Of a DNA stretch of 64,000 nt, positions 50,538-59,063 are shown in pieces (within the stretch, counting starts at the first letter, position 1; every line of letters starts with the position of its first letter). Under the pieces are notes generated by a model. The model saw only the letters and a program-made list of their open reading frames with translations. It was not told where the DNA came from and ran no database searches. A program made the position numbers and the translations under genes. Origin of the DNA: JAYODW01 sp038116745 (lineage in GTDB: Bacteria; Pseudomonadota; Gammaproteobacteria; Ga0077536). The stretch spans positions 1-64,000 of the forward strand of contig JAYODW010000011.1 in assembly GCA_038116745.1 (NCBI GenBank), read 5' to 3'.

Positions 50538-51581
50538 TCAGTGTCCCGCGCCCTGTATGTTTTCCTTGAGCCGCGACGCACCGCCCGCGGGCAACGCGAG
50601 CAGCATGCCCGCTGCGATCCAGACCAGATCCCGGAATCGTCGGATCACGGCCACCACCACACCGAGTTCACTGCTGCCCGTGACAACGGCCACAATGAAC
50701 ACGAAACTGATCTCGATAACGCCTAATCCGCCGGGGATGAAAAACGCCGCCGCCCGCACAAGCTGGACGACAGCCTCGATCAACCATGCTTCATGCAGGC
50801 TGATGGCATCACCGGCTGCCGCCAGGATGAACTGTATCTCGAATATTCCCGCTATCCAGGTGAGCAGCGCAATTACACAGATCCGGAAGAATCGCTGGGG
50901 CATTTCGCGATAGCGCTCGCTGAGCCGTTCTTCAAACGCCGCAAGGCTGTGCTGCCAATCGGCGAGACGGCCACCCGCTCTCGTGCCCGAGCACCACGCC
51001 AGAGAGGTGCTCAACAACCGCGAGCGCTGCAACAAGAGAAACAGCACGATGGCCAGCAGAAATGCTGAGAGACCAGTGCCTGCAAATACCCGGTAAGCCG
51101 GACTGAAACGGGGGTCAGCCAGCATGATCAGGAAGCCCACCGCGAGGAAGAACACCAGCGCAACCAGGTTAGCGGACTTCGCCAACAGAAACGCAACGGC
51201 GGATTCCGCGTAGCCGACGCCGTAGCGCTCTTTCAGCAGCTGCGCTTTAATTGGCTCGCCGCCGACCGACGCCAACGGCGTCGCATTGTTAAACGCCTCG
51301 CCAATCAAACGAACGACGTAGAAACGCGTGCATGTTCTGAAGGAGAGCGCTACATCATCGTAGGCCATCATCCACAGCACGACGTCCGCCAGGAAAGACA
51401 GCGCGTGGATGACCAGAACGACCGCAACTCCGCCCCAGCCGACCAGCATGATGCCTTCACCAACCGTGCTTAAATCCGAGTGGACCAGAACGCCGCCGAA
51501 CAGCCCCAGACCGATCAGGATGATGAGGACACGTATCGTGTTGGATGAAGACAACCGCGCTGACTGCGCCGGAACGTTCAT
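50538..51581 (-). CDS. Flippase-like (UPF0104/LPG synthase TM) membrane protein
   Basis: A protein of about 347 residues with 6-8 membrane helices, matching the AglD/UPF0104 family: VLIILIGLGLFGGVLVHSDL, LVGWGGVAVVLVIHALSFL, then FYVVRLIGEAFNNATPLASVGGEPIKAQLL, the best diagnostic segment, and AAFFIPGGLGVIEISFVF. Two starts are possible, ATG 51611 and ATG 51581; neither has a clear ribosome site. The first would overlap the start of the divergent phosphotransferase-like gene, so the second is used. Likely role is lipid or lipid-linked sugar movement. The close divergent pairing suggests a shared membrane-lipid function. Confidence 0.84.
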   Translation of the reverse strand: MNVPAQSARLSSSNTIRVLIILIGLGLFGGVLVHSDLSTVGEGIMLVGWGGVAVVLVIHALSFLADVVLWMMAYDDVALSFRTCTRFYVVRLIGEAFNNATPLASVGGEPIKAQLLKERYGVGYAESAVAFLLAKSANLVALVFFLAVGFLIMLADPRFSPAYRVFAGTGLSAFLLAIVLFLLLQRSRLLSTSLAWCSGTRAGGRLADWQHSLAAFEERLSERYREMPQRFFRICVIALLTWIAGIFEIQFILAAAGDAISLHEAWLIEAVVQLVRAAAFFIPGGLGVIEISFVFIVAVVTGSSELGVVVAVIRRFRDLVWIAAGMLLALPAGGASRLKENIQGAGH

Positions 51582-51609
51582 GCGGAGCTGAGCATCGAAG
51601 AAACGTCGC

Positions 51610-52224
51610 ATGGAAGGCTCATCGTTCGCTTTACCAACCCGCCTGCTGGACCAGCGTCTGGCCAGGGCGCTGGTGCGGCCGCTGGTCGGCACGAGGGTCC
51701 ATCCAAACGCGCTGACTACTCTGACCCTGGCGCTCGGAGTTGCCGCTGCCGCCTGTTTCTTTCAAGGAACGACCCCACTGTGCAATCTCGGCGCGGTCCT
51801 GTTCATGCTTGCAGTATTCAGCGATCACCTCGATGGAGAGCTCGCCCGGGCCGCAGGCAAGACCAGCCGCTTCGGCTATTTCTACGACTTTCTCGTCGGC
51901 GGCGTGAACTACACCCTGCTCTTCGCCGCCATCGGCATCGGTCTCGAACCGGTTTACGGTACTGCAGCACTGGTGCTGGGTTTCGCCGCCGCCGTGTGCA
52001 ACCCCGTGATCATGACGCTGCGCCTGCGCCTTGATCTCACGCACGGACTGGAAGCGACCGAGCATCATGATTTCGGCTGGTTCAACCTTGAGGATATTGT
52101 GTATCTGATCGGCCCCATCACCTGGCTGGCTGGGGTGGAGTACTTCTTCATTGTGTACGGCTTCGGCACTCTGGGCTACCTATGCTGGACCCTGCTCGAA
52201 TACCGACGCTGGTCTGGATTCTGA
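51610..52224 (+). CDS. CDP-alcohol phosphotransferase-like protein lacking last motif Asp
   Basis: A 204-residue membrane protein with about six helices. The family motif DxxDGxxAR(x8)GxxxDxxxD is recognisable in SDHLDGELARAAGKTSRFGY and the next residues: Asp72, Asp75, Gly76, Arg80, Gly89 and Asp93 fit, but the final position, residue 97, is Gly instead of the catalytic-base Asp. It therefore may bind a CDP-lipid without normal transfer. HPNALTTLTLALG near residue 31 is typical of the first helix. The start is within 30 bases of the divergent flippase-like gene. Confidence 0.83.
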   Translation: MEGSSFALPTRLLDQRLARALVRPLVGTRVHPNALTTLTLALGVAAAACFFQGTTPLCNLGAVLFMLAVFSDHLDGELARAAGKTSRFGYFYDFLVGGVNYTLLFAAIGIGLEPVYGTAALVLGFAAAVCNPVIMTLRLRLDLTHGLEATEHHDFGWFNLEDIVYLIGPITWLAGVEYFFIVYGFGTLGYLCWTLLEYRRWSGF

Positions 52225-52233
52225 GCCACACGC

Positions 52234-53010
52234 TCATACCCGGTAGACATAATTCCGTCCCGCTTCCCGCTCGATGTCGGGGGGATAGGCCTCATGTTTG
52301 TCGAAAAGGTAGCGCGATCGCTGGTCCCCTGCAGAAACGCGATTGTAGGTGGCGAAATAAAAACGTCGCTGCTGTGTACTGCGGTTCGGTTTCGACGCAT
52401 GGGGTGTGAAGCTATCGAAACAGATCACGTCGCCGGGGACTGTCGGGACAAGCTGAAACGCCATGTCGCTGAGTGCACTGGCGTCCAACGGCGACCACTC
52501 GGGGTAAAGACCCGAGCGATGGTGTCCGGCTGCGAACTCCAAACAACCGTTCTCAGCGGTCGCCACATCAATGCACAAGGCGACGGTGACGAAATAATCG
52601 GCGTACTCTGACCAACCCGCCTGAGCATCCTGATGGGCCTTGAAGCCATCGGCGCCCGGCAGCTTGAAGTTGATCTTTTCCTTGAACAGCACGGACGCTT
52701 CTCCAAGAAAGCAGGCGGCCAACCGCCCGAACTGTTCCGCAAGCTCACGCAGCCCGGCGTGGAAGGGCGAGAAATTTTCAATCCGGGACAGCAGTCTGCC
52801 GCCGTCAGCGTGCGGGTCCTGCTCGTGATAGACCCAGTGTCGCCCGGGCACCTCGGGCGCAGCCGCGAGCTCATCGATCCAGCTTGAGACGCGTGCGACA
52901 GACGCAGCATTGAGCACGCCGGGCAGAACGACGAAGCCATCCCGCTCGAACTGACCTACTGCGTCTGTATTGATGAACCGCGCGTCCAGGAACGTCGGCG
53001 TCAGGTCCAT
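52234..53010 (-). CDS. Phytanoyl-CoA dioxygenase (PhyH) family protein
   Basis: A 258-residue Fe(II)/2-oxoglutarate oxygenase. It opens DAVGQFERDGFVVLPGVL, and the iron motif HxD is in FKAHQDAQAGW with ADYFVTVALCIDVATAENGCLEF after it; the distal His and Arg are in TPHASKPNRSTQQRRFYF. The ATG at 53010 is used instead of the frame start at 53196, which overlaps the MAPEG gene. It probably hydroxylates a lipid-like or small acid substrate. It ends ten bases from the phosphotransferase-like gene stop (convergent). Confidence 0.9.
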   Translation of the reverse strand: MDLTPTFLDARFINTDAVGQFERDGFVVLPGVLNAASVARVSSWIDELAAAPEVPGRHWVYHEQDPHADGGRLLSRIENFSPFHAGLRELAEQFGRLAACFLGEASVLFKEKINFKLPGADGFKAHQDAQAGWSEYADYFVTVALCIDVATAENGCLEFAAGHHRSGLYPEWSPLDASALSDMAFQLVPTVPGDVICFDSFTPHASKPNRSTQQRRFYFATYNRVSAGDQRSRYLFDKHEAYPPDIEREAGRNYVYRV

Positions 53011-53087
53011 CTCAACCGCCCGCCAGCTCAGGGCGCGTTGAACAGGCAGCACCAGCCGAACGCGGTCGTACCGCAGCGATCGGCGAC

Positions 53088-53525
53088 TTATCCCAGCGTC
53101 GCCCGTACCGCATTGATTGCCAGCACCAGAAGACAGAGAGTCGACAGCGTAAACAGCGCAACGCGGACGGGAATGGTGTTGACCAGGCACTGCCACAGGC
53201 TGTGCGCGATGCGCAGTCCTGCATATGTCCAGGCCAGCTGCGCGTTTAGCCCGTCGCCGGCACCAGCCAGAGCGAGGACCGCAACGACGCCATAGAACAG
53301 CGTGGGCTGCTCCATCAAATGGGTGTAGTTATGAGATTTCCAGTTGACGGAGTCCGGCATCTGGCTCTCAACATCGACGTAGCGTCCACCGCGCTCGGCA
53401 TTACCGAGTGTAATTCCAGCTTTGCTGAATGCAGCAAAGCGGGTGATCACCATCCAGAACAGAACCACAAGCGACCACAGCAGCAGGACCGCTGCGGGCG
53501 CGAGAATCGGGCTGACCATCGGCAT
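53088..53525 (-). CDS. MAPEG-family membrane protein
   Basis: A 145-residue protein with four membrane helices. The family signature is NYTHLMEQPTLFYGVVAVLALAG, followed by AWTYAGLRIAHSLWQCLVN, the conserved E-x-P-x-x-F and R-x-x-H elements of MAPEG enzymes. GGAGGAAGT precedes the ATG at 53525. Eukaryotic relatives are glutathione-dependent enzymes; in bacteria the role is often unknown but detoxification of lipophilic substrates is possible. Confidence 0.9.
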   Translation of the reverse strand: MPMVSPILAPAAVLLLWSLVVLFWMVITRFAAFSKAGITLGNAERGGRYVDVESQMPDSVNWKSHNYTHLMEQPTLFYGVVAVLALAGAGDGLNAQLAWTYAGLRIAHSLWQCLVNTIPVRVALFTLSTLCLLVLAINAVRATLG

Positions 53526-53627
53526 ACTTCCTCCGAGCAGAAGGCTCCGGCCTACGTTAGCCCACGTCCGGGCGCGCTTCCAGCCGGCGCCGTCGCGCTG
53601 GCCGCGCGGCCGTCAGCTCACGTCGCC

Positions 53628-54413
53628 CTACTGCCGGGCAACCGTGCCGCCATCGATGGGCAGAACCACGCCGTTACAGTAACTCGCCTCGTCCGAGGCC
53701 AGAAACAGACAGCCGTAGGCCATTTCCATCGGCTGGCCCGCGCGCGCCATCGGCGTGAGATAGTCGGCCACCTGCTGGTCGTCGAACAGGTACATGACAT
53801 CGGCAATCATTGGCGTGTCGGTATAACCCGGACAGACACAGTTGGCGCGCACTCCCTGCTTCGCGTAGGTTGCCGCCATCGCCCGGGTGAGGTTGATGAC
53901 GCCGCCTTTGGCCGAGCAGTAGGTGTGCGCAGTCGGCATTCCGACCATGCCCGAGATGCTCGCCACGTTGACGATAGATCCCTTCTCCTGCTTGAGCATG
54001 TGCTGCAGCACGGCATGACTCATGTAGTAGGCCGCGTTGAGATTGATGCCGATGACTTCGTTCCACTTATCCGGCGGGGTGGTCGCGATGTCGTTCATGG
54101 AGTTTTCGCTGACATGGCTCCAGCTCCAGCCGACGCTGGCCGAGTGCACCAGGATATCGACCCGGCCGTAAGCTTTGATCGTCTCTTCGACGACCCGATC
54201 GGCGCCCTCTACATTGGACAGATCGGCAGATACGACCATGCCTCTGCCGCCGGCAGCCTCGACCTTGGCCAGATTCTCCTGCAGCGGTTCCAGGCGCCGC
54301 CCGCAGCCGACGACCACAGCGCCCTCCCGCGCAAAGAGTTCAAAGCACGCCGCGCCGATGCCAGTCCCGGCCCCGGTAATGATGGTGACCTTGTCTTCAA
54401 CCCTGCCTGCCAT
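53628..54413 (-). CDS. SDR-family oxidoreductase
   Basis: A 261-residue short-chain dehydrogenase. TGAGTGIGAACF binds the cofactor, HSASV stands for NNAG, VNVASISGMVG is the serine strand and YCSAK the YxxxK; the C-terminus ends in LPIDGGTVARQ, as in 3-oxoacyl-ACP reductase relatives. GGGAGGACGACT supplies the ribosome site. It is 54 bases after the thiolase stop, same strand, and probably belongs to the tail of the carboxylase/thiolase cluster. Confidence 0.9.
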   Translation of the reverse strand: MAGRVEDKVTIITGAGTGIGAACFELFAREGAVVVGCGRRLEPLQENLAKVEAAGGRGMVVSADLSNVEGADRVVEETIKAYGRVDILVHSASVGWSWSHVSENSMNDIATTPPDKWNEVIGINLNAAYYMSHAVLQHMLKQEKGSIVNVASISGMVGMPTAHTYCSAKGGVINLTRAMAATYAKQGVRANCVCPGYTDTPMIADVMYLFDDQQVADYLTPMARAGQPMEMAYGCLFLASDEASYCNGVVLPIDGGTVARQ

Positions 54414-54467
54414 AGTCGTCCTCCCGTGTGATGGCTAACGGCCATCGACAGTGAAAATATGCCCTGC

Positions 54468-55661
54468 TTACAGGCGTTCGATGAGGGTGGCGTTGGCCAT
54501 GCCTCCTGATTCACACATCGTCAGCAGTCCATAACGTCCCGCCCGGCTTTCGAGCGCCCGCAGCAGGTTGGCCAGCAGGCGTCCACCTGATGCACCCACC
54601 GGATGGCCCAGCGCGATAGCCCCGCCGAACACGTTGAGTTTCTCAGGGTCGGCGCCGAGCGCTTTCTCCCAGGCCAGCGGCACCGGTGCGAAAGCTTCAT
54701 TTACCTCGTAGGCATCGATAGCGCTCAGCAGCATCCCGGCGCGCTGCAGCAGTTTGCGGGTCGCGGGAATAATCGCCGTCAGCATCAGCAGCGGGTCGTC
54801 ACCGGCGACGGCGAAATGGGTCACCGCCGCACGCGGCCTGAGTCCCAGACGCGACGCCGTCTGCTCCTCAACGATTAACACGGCGCTGGCGCCATCGGTC
54901 ACCTGACTCGAGCTGGCTGCGGTCACGCGCCAGTCAATCTCCGGGAAGCGCGCCGCCATCTCCGGGTTTTCAAATGCGGGTTTAAGACTCGCCAGCTTTT
55001 CCAGGGTGGAATCTCCGCGCACGCCCTCGTCCTGCGCCACACGGCGCGTAGCCCCCGCATCGTCAGTGACTTCAATCGGCGCGATATCGCGGGCGACGCC
55101 ATCGGCATCGGCCGCTGCCAGGTGATGCGAGCGCAGCGCAAAACGATCCAGGTTCTCGCGCGTCAGCGCCCATCTCGCCGCGATCAGCTCCGCCGAGATG
55201 CCCTGCCGGATTAGGCCCTCGGGATAGCGCGCGTGGAACCGACTGCCTTCGTTGTCCTTGCCCATGCGATTGATGCGCATGGGGACTTTGCTCATCATCT
55301 CGACCCCGCCGGCGATCACCACATCGTAGGCACCGGCGATGACACCCTGCGCCGCAAAATCCAGCGCCTGCTGCGCAGAGCCACATTTACGATCAAGGGT
55401 CACAGCGGGGACCGATTCGGGCAGGCCGGCCGCGAGTACCGCCTGACGGCCGATGTTGCCGGACTGCTCGGCCACCTGGATGACACAGCCGGTAATGACG
55501 TCCTCGATCAGCGCCGGGTCTATTCCTGTTCGCGCCACCAGCGCTTCGAGGACATGAGCATAAAGATTGACAGGATGCAGCGGCGCCAGCGCGCCGTTGT
55601 CGCGCGCGCGCCCGAACGGCGAACGCACGACGTCGACGATAACGGCGCGACGCTGACTCAT
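54468..55661 (-). CDS. Acetyl-CoA C-acyltransferase (thiolase)
   Basis: A 397-residue thiolase of the FadA/AtoB kind. The nucleophile Cys is in VTLDRKCGSAQQALDFAAQG (about residue 89), GGVEMMSKVPM follows, the catalytic His is in GGAIALGHPVGASGGRLL, and the second Cys is in LTMCESGGMANATLIERL. All catalytic residues are intact. It is coupled to the carboxyltransferase gene by a four-base overlap (55658-55661), which links carboxylation to carbon-carbon bond cleavage or formation. The substrate chain length is unknown. Confidence 0.93.
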   Translation of the reverse strand: MSQRRAVIVDVVRSPFGRARDNGALAPLHPVNLYAHVLEALVARTGIDPALIEDVITGCVIQVAEQSGNIGRQAVLAAGLPESVPAVTLDRKCGSAQQALDFAAQGVIAGAYDVVIAGGVEMMSKVPMRINRMGKDNEGSRFHARYPEGLIRQGISAELIAARWALTRENLDRFALRSHHLAAADADGVARDIAPIEVTDDAGATRRVAQDEGVRGDSTLEKLASLKPAFENPEMAARFPEIDWRVTAASSSQVTDGASAVLIVEEQTASRLGLRPRAAVTHFAVAGDDPLLMLTAIIPATRKLLQRAGMLLSAIDAYEVNEAFAPVPLAWEKALGADPEKLNVFGGAIALGHPVGASGGRLLANLLRALESRAGRYGLLTMCESGGMANATLIERL

Positions 55662-57118
55662 TGAGATTTCCTGAGCGAAAGCTCGAACTCCGCCGACTTG
55701 ATTTGCACTACAGGCGCCGTCGCCAGCTTCATCAGGCGCGCGACCTGGTCGAGCTCCGGCGAGGAGAGATAGGGATAGCTGGTCTTGACCGGCCCGGAGG
55801 TCCGCATGCGGTCAAGACCCTCACCCGCAACCAGAGCGCGCAGAATAAGCTCATCGTCGTCGTCCGTACCGTACTCCGCGCGCAGCTCCTCGATGGTCGG
55901 CTGCGGCGGCGGTGCTGCAACGACCTGCTTGGCCCGTGGCGAAGACATGATGCGGTCCATAATCTCCGGATCGATCGGTCCGGCCGGCTGCCCGTAGAAG
56001 CCGGCTGCGTACTGGATCACCTCATCCGGGATGGACGAGTAACGTTTGCCGGTGATGATGTTCAGCACTGCCTGAGTGCCCACCAGCTGGCTGAAGGGCG
56101 TCGCCATACCGGGATAGCCGAGCTCACGACGCACGACCGCCGTTTCCGCCAGGACCTCATCCAGTCGCTCACTCATACCGTGCTGCACCAGCTGCGCTTT
56201 GAGGGTGCCGACCATGCCGCCAGGCACCTGATGCTGGATCGACATCACGTCATATTCCGCGTACTGATTGACCAGATAGCCCGCCGACCGCCCGACTTTC
56301 TCGAAGTGCTCGGCAACCGGCTGGAACAGGCTGGTGTCGAGATCGTGGGTGTGGCCAAGCAGCTCGATATTGCGCGTCATGATCTCAACCGAGGGCACCG
56401 AAGGTCCGTTAGCCATCGGCCTGACCGCGGTGTGCAGGATGGTTACGCCGAGATCAATCGCGTCCAGATACGCCTTGGCCGACTGCCCCAGAAGATTATT
56501 GGAATGGAACTCGAGCGGCTTGCCTCGCGCCTTGGCTTTCATCGCTGGAACCAGCGTCGACAGGCGCTCCTTCTCCAGCACCCCAGCCGTGTCGTAGAGC
56601 AGAATGGTGTCGATATCGTCGCTCGAGGCCAGCTCATCGACCTGTTTCGCGTAGTACTCGTCGGTGTGCACCGGGCTCAGGGTGAACATCACCGCGCCGG
56701 CGACCTCGGAGCCGAATTCCTTCGCGAGCCTGGCCAGGCGACGGGTCTTGTCGTTATTGAACAGGACGTCATAGATCCAGAAGCTGCGCACGCCATGCAC
56801 GTTCAGCTGGCGCATCCAGGCGTCCATCAGTGAATCCGGTGTGACACCAAAGGTCACCGACGCATTGGAGCGCATGCCGCCGCGGATCCGCGTGCGCGGC
56901 ATGGCATGCACCAGCAGGTCGAGTCCTTCCCAGGGATTCTCATAGCAGTACTTGATCAGACACTCGAACATCGAGGAGCCGGTGAGGTCGATAACCCGGT
57001 AACCCGTGCGGTCAACGATCGGGGAAACCGGCAGGGCCATGCCCGCCTGCATGCGCATGCCCCACAGGCTCTGCTGCCCGTCACGCATGGTTTCGTCGAG
57101 AAATTCAATTTGGGCCAT
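55658..57118 (-). CDS. Carboxyltransferase-domain protein (OadA/PycB-like), altered metal site
   Basis: A 486-residue HMGL-like TIM barrel of the biotin carboxyltransferase group. It begins LDETMRDGQQSLWGMRM, and YGQPAGPIDPEIM in the second half is typical of PycB/OadA. The metal site differs from pyruvate carboxylase: the strand with the carboxylated Lys reads ILLYDTAGVL (Tyr175 in place of Lys), and the His-x-His strand reads FHSNN (His205, Asn207). The C-terminus lacks a biotin domain; the separate carrier at 58521 supplies it. AAGGAG precedes the ATG. With the carboxylase, carrier and thiolase it should carboxylate a keto or acyl substrate, not necessarily pyruvate. Confidence 0.86.
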   Translation of the reverse strand: MAQIEFLDETMRDGQQSLWGMRMQAGMALPVSPIVDRTGYRVIDLTGSSMFECLIKYCYENPWEGLDLLVHAMPRTRIRGGMRSNASVTFGVTPDSLMDAWMRQLNVHGVRSFWIYDVLFNNDKTRRLARLAKEFGSEVAGAVMFTLSPVHTDEYYAKQVDELASSDDIDTILLYDTAGVLEKERLSTLVPAMKAKARGKPLEFHSNNLLGQSAKAYLDAIDLGVTILHTAVRPMANGPSVPSVEIMTRNIELLGHTHDLDTSLFQPVAEHFEKVGRSAGYLVNQYAEYDVMSIQHQVPGGMVGTLKAQLVQHGMSERLDEVLAETAVVRRELGYPGMATPFSQLVGTQAVLNIITGKRYSSIPDEVIQYAAGFYGQPAGPIDPEIMDRIMSSPRAKQVVAAPPPQPTIEELRAEYGTDDDDELILRALVAGEGLDRMRTSGPVKTSYPYLSSPELDQVARLMKLATAPVVQIKSAEFELSLRKSQ

Positions 57119-57130
57119 GAGAGACGCTCC

Positions 57131-58498
57131 TTACTGGCTCTGTTCGAAGGCCGGCAGCACGCTCTGCTCCAGCCAGCGGGTATGAAACTGATTTGCCTGA
57201 AAATCCGGATGCCGGGCGATGAAACGCAGCAGCGGCAGGTTGGTCGTCAGGCCTTCGATGCTGAACGCGTCGAGTGCTGCTGTCAGACGCTCGACGCAGG
57301 ATGGGCGGTCCTTTGCGGTCACGATGAGCTTGCCGATCATTGAGTCGTAGTGCGGCGGTACCAGGTAATCGTCGGTGCAGTGGCTGTCGACCCGGACGCC
57401 TGCGCCGGCGGGCGGTGACCAACGGGTAATGCGCCCCGGGCTCGGTCGGAACTGGTTGGCCGCATCCTCGGCATTCAGCCGGCATTCGATGGCATGCCGC
57501 GCGAGGTGGATCTGATCCTGGCGGGGCAGGGCGCCTTTCTCCCCGCCCGCGATGCGGAACTGGGTCTGGACCAGATCCTGACCTGTGACCTGTTCACTCA
57601 CCGGGTGCTCAACCTGGATCCGGGTGTTGACCTCGATGAAATAAAACGCCCGGCGGTCCACGTCGTATAAAAATTCCACGGTGCCGGCATTGCGGTACTT
57701 AAGTCCGGCCAGCAGCTTGACCGCGGACGCATGCAAGGCCTCTCGCAGGTCGTCGGGCATGAGCGCGCAGGGCGCCTCTTCAATTACTTTCTGGTAGCGC
57801 CGCTGGACCGAGCAGTCCCGCTCGCCGTAATGCACCACACGCCCCGCACCATCACCGGCGATCTGCACTTCGACGTGGCGTGCGTTTTCAACATAGCGTT
57901 CCATGTACAGGGTGCCGTCGCCGAATGCCTCCAGAGCCTCGGCACTGGCCTTGTCGAACGACGCCTCGAGATCAGCGTCGCTGCGCGCGACGAACATGCC
58001 GCGCCCACCGCCCCCGGCCGACGCTTTCATGACGACGGGGAAGCCCAGCGAAGCCGCCGCGCGCCGCGCGTCCGCGGCTGAAGCGATCTGATCGGTGCCT
58101 GGCACCAGCGGCACACCGGCCTGTTCAGCGATCGCGCGTGCCCGCAGCTTATCGCCGAGTGCGTCAATCACCTCGGCATCCGGGCCGACGAAGACGACGC
58201 CGTTGTCATCACACAACCGCGCCAGCGCCGCACGTTCAGACAGAAAGCCGTAGCCCGGGTGGAGCGCGTCACAGCCGGTGGCACGCGCCGCATGCACCAC
58301 GAGATTCGCATCCAGGTAGCTCTGGCGCGAAGCAGCGGGTCCAAGTACCACCACCTGATCGGCGAGACGTGCCGCCATGCTCTCAGTGTCGGCGGCGGAC
58401 ACCGCCTGCACGGTCTCGATCCCCAGCGCGTGCGCGGCACGGATGATGCGCACCGCAATCTCGCCGCGGTTCGCTACCAGGACCCGGTTAATCGACAT
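57131..58498 (-). CDS. Biotin carboxylase subunit (AccC/PycA-like)
   Basis: A 455-residue ATP-grasp enzyme. RVLVANRGEIAVRIIRA opens the chain, HPGYGFLSE follows, the Gly-rich ATP loop is in KASAGGGGRGM, and the bicarbonate/biotin residues lie in FIEVNTRIQVEHPVSEQVTGQDLV with AIECRLNAED afterwards. All are intact. Start ATG 58498 is chosen over the frame start at 58612, which overlaps the carrier gene. It carboxylates biotin on the carrier protein. It is 12 bases before the carboxyltransferase gene. Confidence 0.94.
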   Translation of the reverse strand: MSINRVLVANRGEIAVRIIRAAHALGIETVQAVSAADTESMAARLADQVVVLGPAASRQSYLDANLVVHAARATGCDALHPGYGFLSERAALARLCDDNGVVFVGPDAEVIDALGDKLRARAIAEQAGVPLVPGTDQIASAADARRAAASLGFPVVMKASAGGGGRGMFVARSDADLEASFDKASAEALEAFGDGTLYMERYVENARHVEVQIAGDGAGRVVHYGERDCSVQRRYQKVIEEAPCALMPDDLREALHASAVKLLAGLKYRNAGTVEFLYDVDRRAFYFIEVNTRIQVEHPVSEQVTGQDLVQTQFRIAGGEKGALPRQDQIHLARHAIECRLNAEDAANQFRPSPGRITRWSPPAGAGVRVDSHCTDDYLVPPHYDSMIGKLIVTAKDRPSCVERLTAALDAFSIEGLTTNLPLLRFIARHPDFQANQFHTRWLEQSVLPAFEQSQ

Positions 58499-58520
58499 AC
58501 GTAAAACCTTTGCGCCGGAC

Positions 58521-59027
58521 TCAGGCTGACGGCTCGATAATGACCAGAAGCTGCTCGAACTCCACCATCTGGCCGTCGCTGACACACACTTCCTTGACGG
58601 TTCCAGCGACACCCGCCTTGACCGGCGTGAACAGCTTCATGACCTCGATCAGGCACACCTCGGAGTCCGGCGTTACCACCTGCCCGACTTCCACATAAGG
58701 TGGGGCGCCAGGCTTTGGCGCGCGGTAGAAGGTGCCGAGATTGGGCGCCGACACGCCGACCATGCCCTCAGGGACAACTGCGGCACTGCTGGCGGCGGAT
58801 GCCGGCGCAGCCGCCTGGGCGGCTGGGGGCGCCGCAGTGACCGCGGGAGCCGACACGGGACCTGATGCGGGCGCAGCCTGCACTACAGCGCTCGCCGGCC
58901 CGCTGGCCGCCGGATCGTGTGACAGAAAGATCTCGAGATCACCCGTTTTCAGGTGCATCTCCTCCCAGTCTGATGCCTGGAACATTTCGATCAGGTTTTC
59001 GATATCGCGGGGTGTCGGTTGGCTCAT
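58521..59027 (-). CDS. Biotin carboxyl carrier protein
   Basis: A 168-residue carrier. The N-terminal part (NLIEMFQASDWEEMHLKTG) and a long Ala/Pro linker (about 55-90) lead to the biotinyl domain with LIEVMKLFTPVKAGVAGTV, the Lys in EVMKLF being the biotin site, and ending MVEFEQLLVIIEP. The EVMK form instead of EAMK is a recognised variant. GAGGAA lies before the ATG. It carries CO2 from the carboxylase to the carboxyltransferase in the same operon. The fold is like AccB, but the neighbours point to a dedicated carboxylase. Confidence 0.93.
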   Translation of the reverse strand: MSQPTPRDIENLIEMFQASDWEEMHLKTGDLEIFLSHDPAASGPASAVVQAAPASGPVSAPAVTAAPPAAQAAAPASAASSAAVVPEGMVGVSAPNLGTFYRAPKPGAPPYVEVGQVVTPDSEVCLIEVMKLFTPVKAGVAGTVKEVCVSDGQMVEFEQLLVIIEPSA

Positions 59028-59063
59028 GACGCCGGTTCCTCGGTCGTTTCGCTCTGGGTAAAT

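Noticed and set aside
55661..56833. 390-codon plus-strand frame opposite the carboxyltransferase
   Set aside because: Shadow of a recognised gene; composition is Arg/His/Asp-rich without structure.
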